Assembly: GCA_951799445.1 (NCBI GenBank)
Contig: OX637297.1
Location: 11,036,001 to 11,100,000, forward strand
Reading direction: 5' to 3'
From: Pseudisothecium myosuroides
Lineage: Eukaryota > Streptophyta > Bryopsida > Hypnales > Lembophyllaceae
Length of the DNA stretch: 64,000 nt
Under the pieces are notes generated by a model. It was given only the letters and a program-made list of their open reading frames with translations. It was not told the origin of the DNA and made no database searches. This document shows, in pieces, positions 25,590 to 36,994 of this stretch. Every line of letters begins with the position of its first letter. Positions within the stretch are counted from its first letter, which is position 1. The translations under genes and the position numbers were made by a program.

Positions 25590-26069
25590 CTATTTTTCAG
25601 GACAGCCAGAACTCCCTTCTCCATGCATCCCAGCCTCCTTAGCAGTCGGACCCTTGGAGCCAGTCAGAGGCTGCGGTATTGGTATACATCCCTCATTGAT
25701 ATCTTGGCTGCAGCTTGGGAAAATATGAGGCCCACCATGCAGACCTACATAATTTTCAACATCAAAACAAGGTGGGATCTGCCTCTTCTGCTTCAATGGA
25801 GAGCCCTTCTTTCCCTCGCATTGCTAGAATTCCTCTCCTTTGCCCATTGTATTTACAACCACCATATTCACATTGAGAGGCTTGTAAATTTTCTTCTTGC
25901 GCTTAGGTGAGGAGCCTCCCTCCTCCCCCATATAGTGTTGTTGTGGATCTTCTCCACCGTCTTGCTTACGCCCTTCACGACAACCCTCTCTTGTTTCCCT
26001 CGTTCTTGATCCCAGCCATTGGAAGCTTTGCCTGATCGATGGGCTCACAATATTGGAACGGGCCGAGCG
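25590..26069 (-). pseudogene. Unrecognised basic ORF fragment between elements B and C
   Basis: One minus-strand frame runs from upstream of 26069 to 25590 with a single stop at 25826-25824. It includes a basic, nuclear-localisation-like SSPKRKKKIYKP stretch and an IPIPQPLTGSKGPTAKEAG segment. More stops follow when the frame is carried on to about 25280 (RSKKAKRP). It is truncated at its 5' end by the target site of element C at 26070-26074, so it may be an older coding sequence that C landed in. I do not recognise it. Confidence 0.3.
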
Positions 26070-26734
26070 AACCCTATGGGAGCGCAAAATGTAAGGATAA
26101 GGTTAGTTAGTTAGAAATATGGAAGAAGGAGTAAGAAAGGGTAAAATTTTTTGGATTTTTACAAGTCTTAAATACGAGTTTTACCAAAATTAAGATATTT
26201 TTGTATTATAAGATCTCTAAACAGATAATATGGTTAAGAAAGAGAACTAGAGTTTCCCGATTAAACTAGGAAACCGGAACCAGATCCAGAACAGGGTATC
26301 AATCCGGAAGTTACCCAAGTACCGGGCCGGGCGTGAACATATGTAGGAGGATACCGGAGAGCCAACAGGAAGCCATTAGGGCAATCCTGAGATCCAACGG
26401 CTCTACCGGAAGTTAGGGAGAGTTGTTTAAACGGTCACAGTCTTCCGGGATTGCGGCGGAAACTGTAACCCTAAAACGGCTGGAAATGGATAGTTTGGGA
26501 GAAACCCAGGAAGAGGAAAACTTCCGTCTTCATTTTTCATTCTGAATTGAGGAAACATCTTTGGAATTCTGAGAGCGGTGGTTTGCAGATCAGATCGTGA
26601 AGACGAAGGGTTCCTAGTTTCCGGATCCGGATAGCATAGTACCGGAGTTTGTGAGAAAGGATCTGTAGTTTCTTGTATTGGAGGGCTTGTGTGAGAATTG
26701 TGCATGGCAGGGTAAGGAGAAACATTTGAGTGCA

Positions 26735-28594
26735 ATGGTGAAGGGTGAGGGTAGTGAGGCTGTCGTCTTCAAAACCAAGACTATCCACCCGGTCATCCCG
26801 GAAGATGAAAATCACCGGAAGCAGTTGGAGGAGGATTTGGGTCAAATCGGATGCCTTGGATTCCTACGGTGACCATGGAGCCTAAAGGACGACGAGATGA
26901 TTCAGGAGCTGACAAAGGACCAGTCCAACGAATGGGACAAGACGCACCGAGCGCTGCCAAGGAAATGGACCCTCGAGACATGGAAAGCAGTTTATGACTT
27001 TCCTCGCCCAGGAGACGGGATGGCTTCCCGGACACACAAATTCGCGGAGGGTAAGTTTTCTGACACTCCCCACAAGAAGGATGGTTACCTCGTGGCGGAC
27101 TGCAAGAATGCTAGGGAGAAGAGATTGTTAGAGTTTATAGTTCCGATAGTGTATTCGGAACGTCCATCCCGGATCACAGTGACTTGGGCAAACACGATCT
27201 TCGGTGCCCTGAGCGGAGAGAGGAAGGTATTCTGGGGAGAGATAGTGAAAGATTTAGTGGGAAAGATGGTCTCTTCCCTAGGTAACACTAAGGCCACGGC
27301 AATTGGCCCCTTCCTCTTCCACCTCTATGATTATCTAAGGACACTTAGAGATCATGAGAGAACCACCTATAAGGCTGCAGCCACCATCCAGAAGTTTAAC
27401 ATCGTTCCTCCTAAGAAACAGGAGGAAGAGGTAGAAGAGGAATCAGAGGGAGGATCTTCAGAAAAGAAGGAAGAATCCTCAGAGAGAGCCAGAGAGGTCT
27501 CCCCCCGGAAGCAGAAACCTAGGGGTAAACAAAGGGAGTCCGAGGAACCGGAAAGTTTACGGGATAAGACCCTTAGGAGGATCATTAAGGATCTCGAGAG
27601 GATTCGTGAGGAGCTGAGTGCCGAGAGAGGAGCAGTCCAGGATGTATGCAAACTGTTTGGTGGGATCGAGGTAGCTGAGCTCGCGAAGAAGGTAGAGGGT
27701 TTACTTCGGGATAAAGAATCCCGTAAGTGGAAAACCCGGGTTAGGGAATTGACTGAGAGGAATGAGGAACTGACCCGGAAGTTAGAGAAAAGTGAGGTCG
27801 GAAGCAAGGAGGTTAGGAAAATTTCCTTTGAGGCTGAGGACACACTTCACAAAGTCCGGAGCTTTGTATCTTACTCAAGTAGTGTGATCAACAAAGCTAA
27901 GTTGTTTGACGAAGGGATCCTGAAAGAAGGATCTGAAGCAGCCGTGAAGACAATATTGGTGTTGGCGGAGTATTCAACATCAATGGAGAAGATGATGTAC
28001 AAGATCCGGGACGTTCTTCAACAGTTGGGGTTCTATCAAGACCCGAAGAAAGCGCCCATGTCCCCACCTGTCATACCAAAGCCAAAGGACAAGCCGAAGG
28101 AGGAAAAGACACCTGGGAAGGGAGCCTCCAAGCTGAAGCCGGAGGAAGGGGAAGGATCGGTACGTGCATCCGGATCCAAGGAGAAGAGGAAGTCCGGATC
28201 CGAACTCGGGACCCCCCAGAGTAAGGATTCAAAGCAGTCTCCGAATGTTCCCAAGTCAACGAAGAAGAAGAAAACAAGCAAGCGTGCCAGAGAGGTGTCT
28301 CCCGTGAGTTACCACGAGGAAGAGGAAGAGTCGCCAAGTACGTCAAAAAAGGATGACAGCCCGACGGGATCCGGATCCCAGCCGATAGCGATTCCGGATT
28401 CTGAATCCGAGGACGATTCAAACTTGGAGACGATTTCTCCTTCCCAGCTCAAAGGTAAGACACAGATACCATCGAAGGGGACGCCAACAAAGGGCACGAC
28501 ATCGAAGGGGGTCAAGCCATCTCTAATCCGGAAACAGCCACCCCGGAAAGGAGCAAGCAAAGAGGAACCTACCTCGAAGAAGGCCAAGAAGTAG
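26735..28594 (+). pseudogene. Element C ORF, one early stop (619 codons)
   Basis: The ATG at 26735 (GTGCAATGGTGAAGG) matches D's. The frame is open to TAG at 28592-28594 except for TGA at 26870-26872, where D has CGA (Arg), a single C-to-T change. Downstream of it 565 residues are uninterrupted. The order is: N-terminal domain with TLETWKAVYDFPRPG, KDGYLVADCKNAREKR, ANTIFGALSGER and FLFHLYDYL; an acidic stretch (EEEVEEESEGG); a long coiled coil (ERNEELTRKLEKSEVGSKE); FDEGILKEGSEAAVKTILVL; and a Lys/Ser/Pro-rich basic tail with KKKKTSKRAREVS. It is otherwise the best-preserved copy of its subfamily. Confidence 0.82.
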
Positions 28595-29321
28595 TTAGGA
28601 AATTCCTTGAGTTAATCCTTGCATGGTTAAACTCAAGTTTTTAGTAGCAAGGAAGCAGTTAGTAAGCTGCATTTTAGGAGGATGCACCTGGACTTTAGTT
28701 TCCGGGATATTAGGATCTGAGATCCACATTTTGCAGATCGGCTGATAGGAAGTCAACTCAGATGGATAAGGAATGACGCGTGTCATTCTTTGGTCCTTTA
28801 TTTTAGATTTCTAGAGACCTTTAGGGTTTCCCTTGGGTTGCTATTTAGGGGCTGGAAGTTAGTTTCAACCCCGGGCGTTTTCATATTCTTGTTTTTTCCA
28901 TTTCCATTTCTGAAAAGAAAGCTTGAAGTTCAACTCCATGAGTATTGGTCTGAAAAGTCTTGGTCTTGTGTTGAGGAGTTAGGCAGTGTTTTTATCATTG
29001 CAAGTTCAGGTAGTTTGATGGTGAAGCTTTGAGGAGAAGAGGCGTCACCGGATTCTGTTTGAATCCGGTTCCGGGAGTATTTGGGTTGGTGAAGAACGTC
29101 TGTCGTACTAAGAGACAATTCTATCTACTGATGTTTCTTGGGAGTCTTCTGAGCAAGATAGCCATTCCGAGGTTAGGGGAGTCCTTGAGAGGAAGGACAA
29201 ACGCTAGCTGATGTCTGAGAGGTTTTGTTGTAACCGGAAGAGAGGAACTGGAAGGTAGCTGGGATCTGTTAGTACAAGAGTACCCGATTTAGCTCTTGGA
29301 ATTCTACCCGAATAGATTTGT

Positions 29322-29402
29322 CGTTGTAGTAATGTGGGGATTGTAAGGGTTTTCTGAGTGACCTTCTTGTCTGGAGTAACTTCCCGGATCAGTTGTGAGG
29401 AA
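29322..29402 (+). promoter_or_regulatory. Conserved CGTTGTAGTA motif region in element C
   Basis: TCGTTGTAGTAATG at 29321 is followed by GAGTGACC, an imperfect CTGGA...CCCGGA stretch and TTGTGAGG, as in A and D. Confidence 0.45.
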
Positions 29403-30059
29403 ATACTTGCTTTTCGGTTTTCTTTGTTTTCTATGTTATTTCTCTTTTAAGTAGAACTTCAACCACTTTAATCCAGTGGAGGGTAGGATTTACGTGTTTT
29501 TCCTTAAATCTAAGAACGGAACCCTCTGATGTAGAGGTTAAACTATAAGATGGTTCACCTTGCTTACTAGATCCGGATCCGGGAAAGGAACAGAATTACG
29601 ACACTCGTTCTGATTCCTCATTTGGTCAAGCAGGATACTAAGTTACTACTGAGTTTGTGAAGAATTAGTAACCTAGTTTTTGTTGATTGGTAATATATTT
29701 GAAAGCTAGGTTGATACAGGATAAAGTTAAATGAATACAGATTGGGAAGTCTAGTTCTACATTTTATTCCCGGATTCTGTTTGTCTTTGGTTTTGCGTTC
29801 CGGATCCTGTTCCGGGAATTTTGAGGAAACTACTAGTTGAAATCCTGTGGGAACGATACACGAGTCATCTAAGGTATTTTACACTACTTTAGCACCTAAG
29901 GGAGGGATTTGTGCTTTGTTGTATTACGACAAACCCCCACCGTTGAAAATGATCTTGAAGTTCAAATTGGATTTGCATTTCTCATTTTTTTTAGACTCGA
30001 TACAGCCTGCTCTAGATAGTTGAGAAAGCCGTCCATAGTCCACATTGACACTCATGAAG

Positions 30060-30760
30060 ATCCTATGACTCACTCTAGACCTTACAGTGATTCATGTACC
30101 ACAAAAAGTCTACCCTCAATCACCTAGAACTTTGTACAACATCCAAAGTCTACGTTGGGACTAAACAATAATTCAATAATATCAAGAAAAGTCCACATTC
30201 AATGAAGTGGATCCTCTGGAATACCTTAAGACTATGCGGGGACTTTACAATAATTCCCTAGTACCAAAAGGAGGCTGCATTCAATCAAGTGAACTCTCAT
30301 TAATACACTAAGACCATGCTTGGACTTCATGGTAATTCAATAATACCAAAAAAAGCCTACACTTAGTCAAGTAAACTCTCTTTAACACCTTAAAACCTGG
30401 CTGGGAGTATATAGTAATTGTACTATAGATTCAAGAACACCAAAAAGAGTCTACATTCATTCAAATGAACTCTCTATAACACCCTATAACTCCCTCTACA
30501 AGCACACAATACCTCTAGTATGGATTCCCAGCCACAAAAATTGTCTACATCCATTCATCCGAACTACATGTTATACACTATAACCCCATCTAGAATAAAC
30601 AATCCCTGAAGTAGCAATTCTAAGACACCCCAAGCAAACTCATTCCATTTAAATGAACTCCCTCATATACCGTATAACTCGCAGGCTCTCCAATATGCAC
30701 AACCCTTGTTTTCATTCAAGAACACCTGAAATCACTATGCACACATGGAACCTCTATAGT
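30060..30760 (+). repeat. Degenerate satellite-like array, ~80-95-bp period
   Basis: The motif GTCTACATTCATTCAAGTGAACTC and variants recur at about 30191, 30273, 30355, 30449, 30543 and 30634. Between copies are ATTCAATAATACCAAAAA and CACCCTAAGACC. It lies in the 1.2-kb gap between elements C and D. Confidence 0.65.
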
Positions 30761-31681
30761 CTTTGCTACTCTCTTTGACACCAATTGACTCCTTCCAAAG
30801 TATAAATTAACTACTTGATACATTCCTGTAATCCATGGCCAAAATATACCTATTGTGCAAGCCCAAGTCCATAGAGCTTCAATTCACTGAATATCAAATC
30901 AATGGACGTATTAACTCTATGACCCAAAGTCTTGTAACATTGTCCCCAATTCAAAAGCAGACTTTGGTGGATTGACAAAACCCTAGACCAGCATGACGAC
31001 TGCAAATGTAACAAAGGTCAAAATCCTAACTTGAATCTATTCCCCTAAATCAATGCAAGAAGATACAAACTATGAACTCACCTCCTAAATCTGTACCAAG
31101 ATCATCAGACTGATTGTTCTACCTTTCATGCTCTACCCCCTTTGCATTATGTTGTAACACGAATAAGCACAAATCCCCCTTTTGGCGTTAACCTAGTGCA
31201 AAAACACCTAGGATGACTCGTGTATCGTTCCCACAGGATTTCAACTAGTTGTTTCTTCAAAATTCCCGGAACAGGATCCGAAACACAAAACCAAGGTAAA
31301 TACAATCCGGGACTGAAAACGAAAATCTAGACTTCCCAATCTGTATTCCTTTAACTTCCTCCTATTTCAACCTAGCTTTCAAACATATTACCAATCAACA
31401 AGAACCAGGTTTGCATCTCTTCACAATAGTAGCAGTAACTTAGTATCCCGCTTAGCTAAACACGGAAACGGAAAGAGTGTCTTGATCTTGTGCCTTTCCC
31501 GGATCCGGATCTAGCAAGCAATGTGAACAATAGTATAGTTTAACCTCTACATCAGAGGGGTCCGCTCTTGGATTAAGGAAGGACACGTAAATCCTATCCT
31601 CCACTGGATTAAAGTGGCTGAAGTTCCACTAGAAAGGAAATAATAAAGGAAACAAACAAAACAAGAAAACAAGTATTTCCT

Positions 31682-31762
31682 CACAACTAATCCAAGAAGT
31701 TACTCCAGACAAGAAGGTCACTCAGGAAACCCCTACAATCCCCACATTACTACAACAACAGA
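31682..31762 (-). promoter_or_regulatory. Conserved TTGTAGTA motif region in element D
   Basis: Minus-strand GTTGTTGTAGTAATG, GAGTGACC, TCTGGAG and GTTGTGAGG appear in the same order and spacing as in C. Confidence 0.45.
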
Positions 31763-32473
31763 TCTATCCAGAAAGAATTCCAAGAGCTGGATCAAATACC
31801 CGGATACTAAGAGATCCTATCTACCTTCCCGTTCCTCCCTTCCGGACACAGCAGGACCTCATCAGACGTTGTCTAGCGCTCACTCTCCAATTTGAAGAAC
31901 TCACCTAGCCTAAGAATGGCTATCCCGCTCAAAAGATACTTCAGAAACCTCAGCAGCTCAAACTCCCTCTTAGTACACAAGGTTTCTAATCTCAATTCCA
32001 ATTACTCCCAGAACCGGATCCAGACAGAATCCGGGGGCTATCTATTCTGCTCCAACACCTGCAAACCAGCTACCCGCACTACCAATGCATTACACACTAA
32101 TGGCATACCAACACAGACTGAGACTTTTCAGACCAGTACTTGTGAAGTGGAAATCTGAGTTTAATTTGCAAAGTACTGAAAATGCACATAAGAATACCCG
32201 GGGCTTCCAACCAAAGTCAGCCCCCTAAATACCAAACACCCAGAGAACCCTAAAGGCCCTTGGGAATCAAAAGCAAAGGACCAGAGAATAACACTTGTCA
32301 TTCCCTTATCCTCCACCCATTGACTTTACTACCACACCCCGCCAATTCGCAAAATGTGGATCTCAGATCCTAAAAACCCGGAAAGTAAGTCCAGGTGCAT
32401 CCAACTAAAAAGCAACTAACTGACTGCTTCCTACCTATCAAAAACTTGAGTTTTAATACTGACCATGCTAGGG

Positions 32474-33749
32474 TCAACTCAAGGAACTACCTAACTTCTT
32501 CTTCTGCCGCTTTGGAGAAGGTTCCTCTAACTCGACCCCTCCTTTCCGGGGCGGTTGTTTCCTGCTTGGCGACGGTTTGGGTGGCTTGGAAAACTTCACC
32601 TCAGTCACTGAGGCCGTTTTTCCCTTGAACTGCAAAGGAGAGATAGTCTGTAATTCTGTATCTTCTTCCGATTCCGAGCCCGGATGGGACTCAGATTGGG
32701 AACCGGATCCAGACTGACTACCATCCTTCGCTGAGTTACTTGGTGTTTCGTCTTCCTCTTAATGGTTACTCACAGAGGTTGCCTCCCTTCCTCATTTTGG
32801 TGTCGTCTTCTTCCTGTTCGTGCTGGGCATCGTTGGAAATGGCTTCAAATCCTTGCTCTAGGGTGTCCCGAGTTCGGATCCGGACTTTCGGGCCATCTCC
32901 TTGGATCCGGATCCATGCCCTGATCCTTCTCCTCCTTCTGACCTCCGCTTGGAAACTTCCTTGGCGGGTGTCTTCTCTTCCTTGGGCTTACTCTTCGGCC
33001 TCACATATACTGGTGACGACATTGGCACCTTCTTGGAGCCCTGAAACAATCCCAATTCTTGAAGAACAATCCGGATCTTGTACATGAACTTCTCCGTAAC
33101 ATCGGAATACTCAGCCAGAACTTCTACTGACTTAACTGCTGCCTCTGCCCCGGACTTATGGATTCCCTCATCAAACAGTTTGGCTTTGTTAATCACATTC
33201 CCTGAATTTGATACAAAAGCCCTAACTCTATGGAGAGTCTCTTCAACCTCTGGGGAAAGTTTCCTTCTCCCCTTACTCTCCTCAAGTTCCCGGGTTAGTT
33301 CCTAGTTCTGATCAGTCAATTCCCTAACCCGGGATTCCCACTTCCGGTTCTCTCTATCTCGGAGTAAACCCTTAATTCTCTCCACGAGTTCAGATGCTTC
33401 AATCCCACCCAGAAGCCCACATGCACTCCTGATTGCTCTTCTCTCAACATCTAACTCTTCTCTGACCCTCTCCAGATCCTCAATGATTCTTCCCAGTGAG
33501 TCATCCCGGGGATCTTCCGGTTCCGGGGATTCCCGACTCTCACTCTTGATCCCTTTCTTCTTCTCTGAGGCTGGAATTTTCTCTGGAGTTTCCTCTTTCT
33601 CCTTTGAGGATTCTCTCTCTGATTCCTCGTCTTTCTCTTCCTCTACCTCTTCTTCTCCCTTTGGAGTGATATTCAGTTTCATGAGCGTGGCAGCAGCCTT
33701 ATAGGCAGTCTTCTTAGGACCTCTGAGGGTTCCTAAATACTCGTATAGG
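32474..33749 (-). pseudogene. Element D ORF, 3' part (after the nested insertion)
   Basis: The frame resumes on the far side of element E inside the conserved HLYEYLGTLRG block and carries the acidic tract, coiled coil and basic tail found in C. It contains TAG near 33302 (GAG in C) and TAG near 32858 (CAG in C). The original stop is lost (AAG in place of C's TAG), so the frame runs on to TGA at 32476-32474. The blocks GGIEASELVERIKGLLRDRE and NKAKLFDEGIHKSG correspond to C. Separated from its promoter and N-terminus by 3.5 kb, it cannot be expressed as the original protein. Confidence 0.8.
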
Positions 33750-34242
33750 TGTCGCAGCACAGAGTAAGTGAATTCCCTGTTATACTCCCAAAAACCACTC
33801 TAAAGCATAACAAAATGACTCTAAAGATCGAACCCACGAGATTCTGTGAAGTGTCTAGCTCTATTCCCAACTTAAGCTCAGCCAGTATCCAATTTCTACT
33901 TTCCGGTCCTAGATCTAAAACCGGAAACAACAACACACCAAAAACAACAACCAGACCTCTCTCTATCTCTTCCAGCCTGTCAAGCTATTCGGTCCTGTAA
34001 ATCTTCCACAACCCAGGATCCTTCAACTTCAGATCCTGGAACTCCTTTGGACCGATCCAATCCGGTCCTCGCACACGTACTCTCACTCTACTCCGGTTTA
34101 GTTTTGCCTCTGTTTCACTATCAGAGGTTCGCCGCTTGCTTTTGAGAGTGGCAGGCCCGCCACTCCTTCCGTGACTTATAGTGGCTGAAGACCCACTTCT
34201 CTAATTCACTACTTCCTACACTAGCGCGGATCCGGTTTGATC

Positions 34243-34320
34243 TCTCACAGCCACCCGGACAGCGATCCGGGTTGCAGGTCACACAAAGACCCCCCGTACG
34301 ATCCTCTCATACTACAACGA
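34243..34320 (-). promoter_or_regulatory. Conserved CGTTGTAGTA + perfect hairpin in element E
   Basis: Minus-strand CGTTGTAGTA (34319-34310) is followed by TGTGACC and the 7-bp perfect stem ACCCGGA/TCCGGGT with a 6-base loop (34272-34253), then TGTGAGAG. It is the clearest version of the structure seen in all five elements. Confidence 0.55.
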
Positions 34321-35229
34321 CCTTGATGCCAAGTTCCCTCCCGTACAAAGTTAGGTGGTTACAAGCAAACTCGTCCGTTCCAACATCAACTAAAGTCCTT
34401 CCGTTTACCAACTAGGGCAGCGAGACTCACGGGAGATCGGACACTCAACCGGATTTCCTATCCAGGAGTTCTAGCGCGACTAAGGACTCCTTCCCTATCC
34501 GCCTAGCCTAACAACGGTTTTCTCGCCCGGAATCGTGAACTGTAGAGGCGCTGAGGAACTGAAATCCGCTCCCAACACTTAGAATACCCAATCACATGCA
34601 CATAAGAGCAAAACAAACGCACTAAGGGGAGAAATCTCTCTAGAATCTGCATACATTTTCCTATTTCCTCACTAAAACAACCCTGCCACGCGCGGGAGAG
34701 ACGTACAACAAGAAGTCAATAGAAAACATACAAAAACTCAAGAGAAAAGACTCCCAGTCTCCTTCGCAGAGACTGACTAATATACACTTTAAAACTCAAA
34801 AGTCAACAAAAAGGGGCCCGGAAAGTCCGCGCGGAACTATCGGTCCCTGCCGAGCCGGCCAGACCGGAAAACATCCGATCTAGACCAGACACACCGGATC
34901 AAATCCGGTCCGGTCCTAACTAACAAATATTTACAACTAAAATTCTAACTATCCTATCATAACCGGATCTACTCCTTGATCCGTTCCTTTGTCTATAGCT
35001 TGGTCTTTGCCTTGGTCCACGCTCTGATCTTGATCCTCACCCTGATCTGGGGTCAGATCCATACCTTGATCCTGCCCCGGGTTCAGTATGGGACTTCTAG
35101 GCGGGTCGTTCCAAGTTGTTCGAAGACGTCCGTCAGGTTCCGGTTCCGCTCCCTGGTTTCACGTTCTGGGAGATCCGGTGACGAATCCAAGTTGATGGTG
35201 TGCGCGAGCTTCCTCCCACTCTTCTTTGA

Positions 35230-36714
35230 CTAGGAAGTTCCCTCCTTTCCTTCCGTCTGAATGCCCACGTTCGGAAAAGACCCGGGCATTGAAAGGTCGG
35301 ACAAATGGAACAACCGTGACAACGTCACTCCGTTCAGCTTCCGGCTGCTCTCCTCCATCCGGTTTGCAGCTTCTCGCGCTTCCATCATCACCAATTCCAC
35401 TTTCTCGGAGTAGTCCGTCAAGATCCGGACCAACCTGGTTCCGGATATCTTCTTCTCCTTGAGGACTCCCTCGTCAAACAGCTTGGACTTGGTGACGGCC
35501 TCTCTGGTTGTCCCAAAAGTGGCCTTCACATCCTCGGCTACTTTCCGGGTAGCCTCCGCCATCTCCCGTGTGGTAGCCATGTCCTCCTTGAGGAGCAACA
35601 ATTCCGTCTTCAACGACTCATTCTCCTCTTGGAGTCGTCGTATCTCCGCTTTTTGCTTCCGGATCTCATCCGGGCTGGAGATGAATTCTGCAACCACTCC
35701 TGCGAGGTTGCTATCTGCTGGTGCTTCCACCAGCTCGCTGATCTGGTTCAGAATCAGCTTCTTCACTATCCAGTCTGCTCGCACATTGCTCAGAATGTTG
35801 ATCAGCTGGTTGAACGGATCCGTCGGATCCGATCCGAAAGGACCCGGTTCTTCAGAAACCGGTTTCTTCCCAAGGTTGGAGGTCTCACCCGGAGGGGTTG
35901 GGGTTCTTCTCCGGTGAGGAGGCGTCGTCTTCTGCCGCTTGTGCTGCGGCCGGTGTTGCTCCTCCTCTTCTTCTTCTTCTTCCTCGGAATCGGATACTTC
36001 CTCTTGTTCTTCTTCCGATTCCGATTCCCCATACTTTAGGAGTGACTCATGAGTCTTCCACTCCTTCTCCTCCGTATCCGTGAGGAGTTGATTGTGCTTG
36101 TAAAGATGGAAGATGTAGGGACTCAACGGAGTCGGCCTACTTCCTCTGATCTTCGGAATCAGACGGTTGACCAGATCGGAAAAGATCCGGGCCCAGTCTA
36201 CTTTCCATTCCCCACTCAGGGCTCCGAAAATCAGGTTCCCGATGGCAATGGTCACCCTCGTCGGCTTCTCCGGGTGGATGATCGAAACCAGGAACTGTAG
36301 AAGGTTTCGATGCCGGTCGTCCAAACAATCCGCGACCACATGCCCATCCTTCGAGTCCACCGTGCACCGGAACTTCCCCCGAGTATAACCCTCCTTCGAG
36401 GTGGCCATCCCTCGACCTCCTGACCGGAATTCGTACACGGCCTTCCACATCTCTTCCGTCCAACTGCCCAAAATCCCGCGGATGGTCTTGTCGAACTGAT
36501 TCGAGAGTTTTCCCAACAACTCTCGAATCATCCGTTCCTCCCTAAACCCCCAGGGTTTATCGATCAGTCCTCTGCAACCCATCTTGGCAAGATCCTCTAT
36601 GAGGTTGTCCTTTTCCTTCTCTTCTGCTGGAATAATCGGACACACCTTCCGAAGTTTAACTTCCACTGCGGAGGAACTGGACGGCCTTGCTCTACTCTTG
36701 CGGAGCTGAGGCAT
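35230..36714 (-). CDS. Element E ORF: intact 494-residue retroelement-associated protein of unknown function
   Basis: The ATG at 36714 (GTCCATGCCTCAG) opens a frame with no stop until TAG at 35232-35230. The first ~200 residues are clearly homologous to A-D: MGCRGLIDKPWGF, GSWTEEMWKAVYEF, KDGHVVADC, PEKPTRVTIAIGN, FGALSGEWK and LSPYIFHLYKH. A Glu-rich tract and a basic RPQHKRQKTTPPHRR stretch (possible nuclear signal) follow. A coiled coil comes next (IRKQKAEIRRLQEENESLKT) and then KSKLFDEGVLKEKKISG, matching FDEGI.K in C and D. It is shorter than the A-D frames (about 620-633 codons) because the basic tail is absent. No enzymatic motif is visible. A nucleic-acid-binding, Gag-like or host-interacting role is conjecture. 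Confidence 0.78.
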   Translation of the reverse strand: MPQLRKSRARPSSSSAVEVKLRKVCPIIPAEEKEKDNLIEDLAKMGCRGLIDKPWGFREERMIRELLGKLSNQFDKTIRGILGSWTEEMWKAVYEFRSGGRGMATSKEGYTRGKFRCTVDSKDGHVVADCLDDRHRNLLQFLVSIIHPEKPTRVTIAIGNLIFGALSGEWKVDWARIFSDLVNRLIPKIRGSRPTPLSPYIFHLYKHNQLLTDTEEKEWKTHESLLKYGESESEEEQEEVSDSEEEEEEEEEQHRPQHKRQKTTPPHRRRTPTPPGETSNLGKKPVSEEPGPFGSDPTDPFNQLINILSNVRADWIVKKLILNQISELVEAPADSNLAGVVAEFISSPDEIRKQKAEIRRLQEENESLKTELLLLKEDMATTREMAEATRKVAEDVKATFGTTREAVTKSKLFDEGVLKEKKISGTRLVRILTDYSEKVELVMMEAREAANRMEESSRKLNGVTLSRLFHLSDLSMPGSFPNVGIQTEGKEGTS

Positions 36715-36857
36715 GGACACGAGCTGTGCTAAACCGGATTCTGACTGAGGTTACCTTTCCCTCTCCTAGCCGCACGTCTCGTTTCTCACCTTCGCTCTTC
36801 CGATCTCAACCGGAATACCTCTAAACCTGCAACAAACACTAAAGCGCTGCGCGCCCT

Positions 36858-36880
36858 CACACACACACGCACACACAAAC
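36858..36880 (-). repeat. CA microsatellite in element E leader
   Basis: An interrupted (CA)n run of about 23 bases lies between the TATA box and the ATG of element E's ORF. Confidence 0.8.
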
Positions 36881-36985
36881 TCACAGAACAAGGGAGCAAA
36901 TCGCTGGAGAAGGAATCTAAGTATGCGCTGGAGAGCGATTTCCGCAAAAGAAATTTGAAAAAGAGTGGCAACTGGATTGGTCAGC

Positions 36986-36994
36986 CTATTTATA
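36986..36994 (-). promoter_or_regulatory. TATA box of element E
   Basis: Minus-strand TATAAATAG within GACTATAAATAGGCTG lies 230 bases inside the element's 5' end and 272 bases before the ORF's ATG. This suits a promoter that drives the ORF. If E is an LTR, this would be its U3 promoter and the ORF would lie in R/U5. Confidence 0.65.

Larger units (their letters stand above)
26075..29931 (+). mobile_element. Element C: 5-bp TSD element, ORF-bearing
   Basis: It starts TATGGGAGCGCAAAATGTAAGG, the counterpart of D's TGTGGGAGCACAAAATGTAAGG with its TG decayed to TA. It ends GTATTACGACA. A perfect AACCC duplication flanks it (26070-26074 and 29932-29936). The length is 3857 bp. C and D share both ends and form a second subfamily. 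No internal repeat of the termini and no pol are present; the single sense ORF is 26735-28594. Confidence 0.87.
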
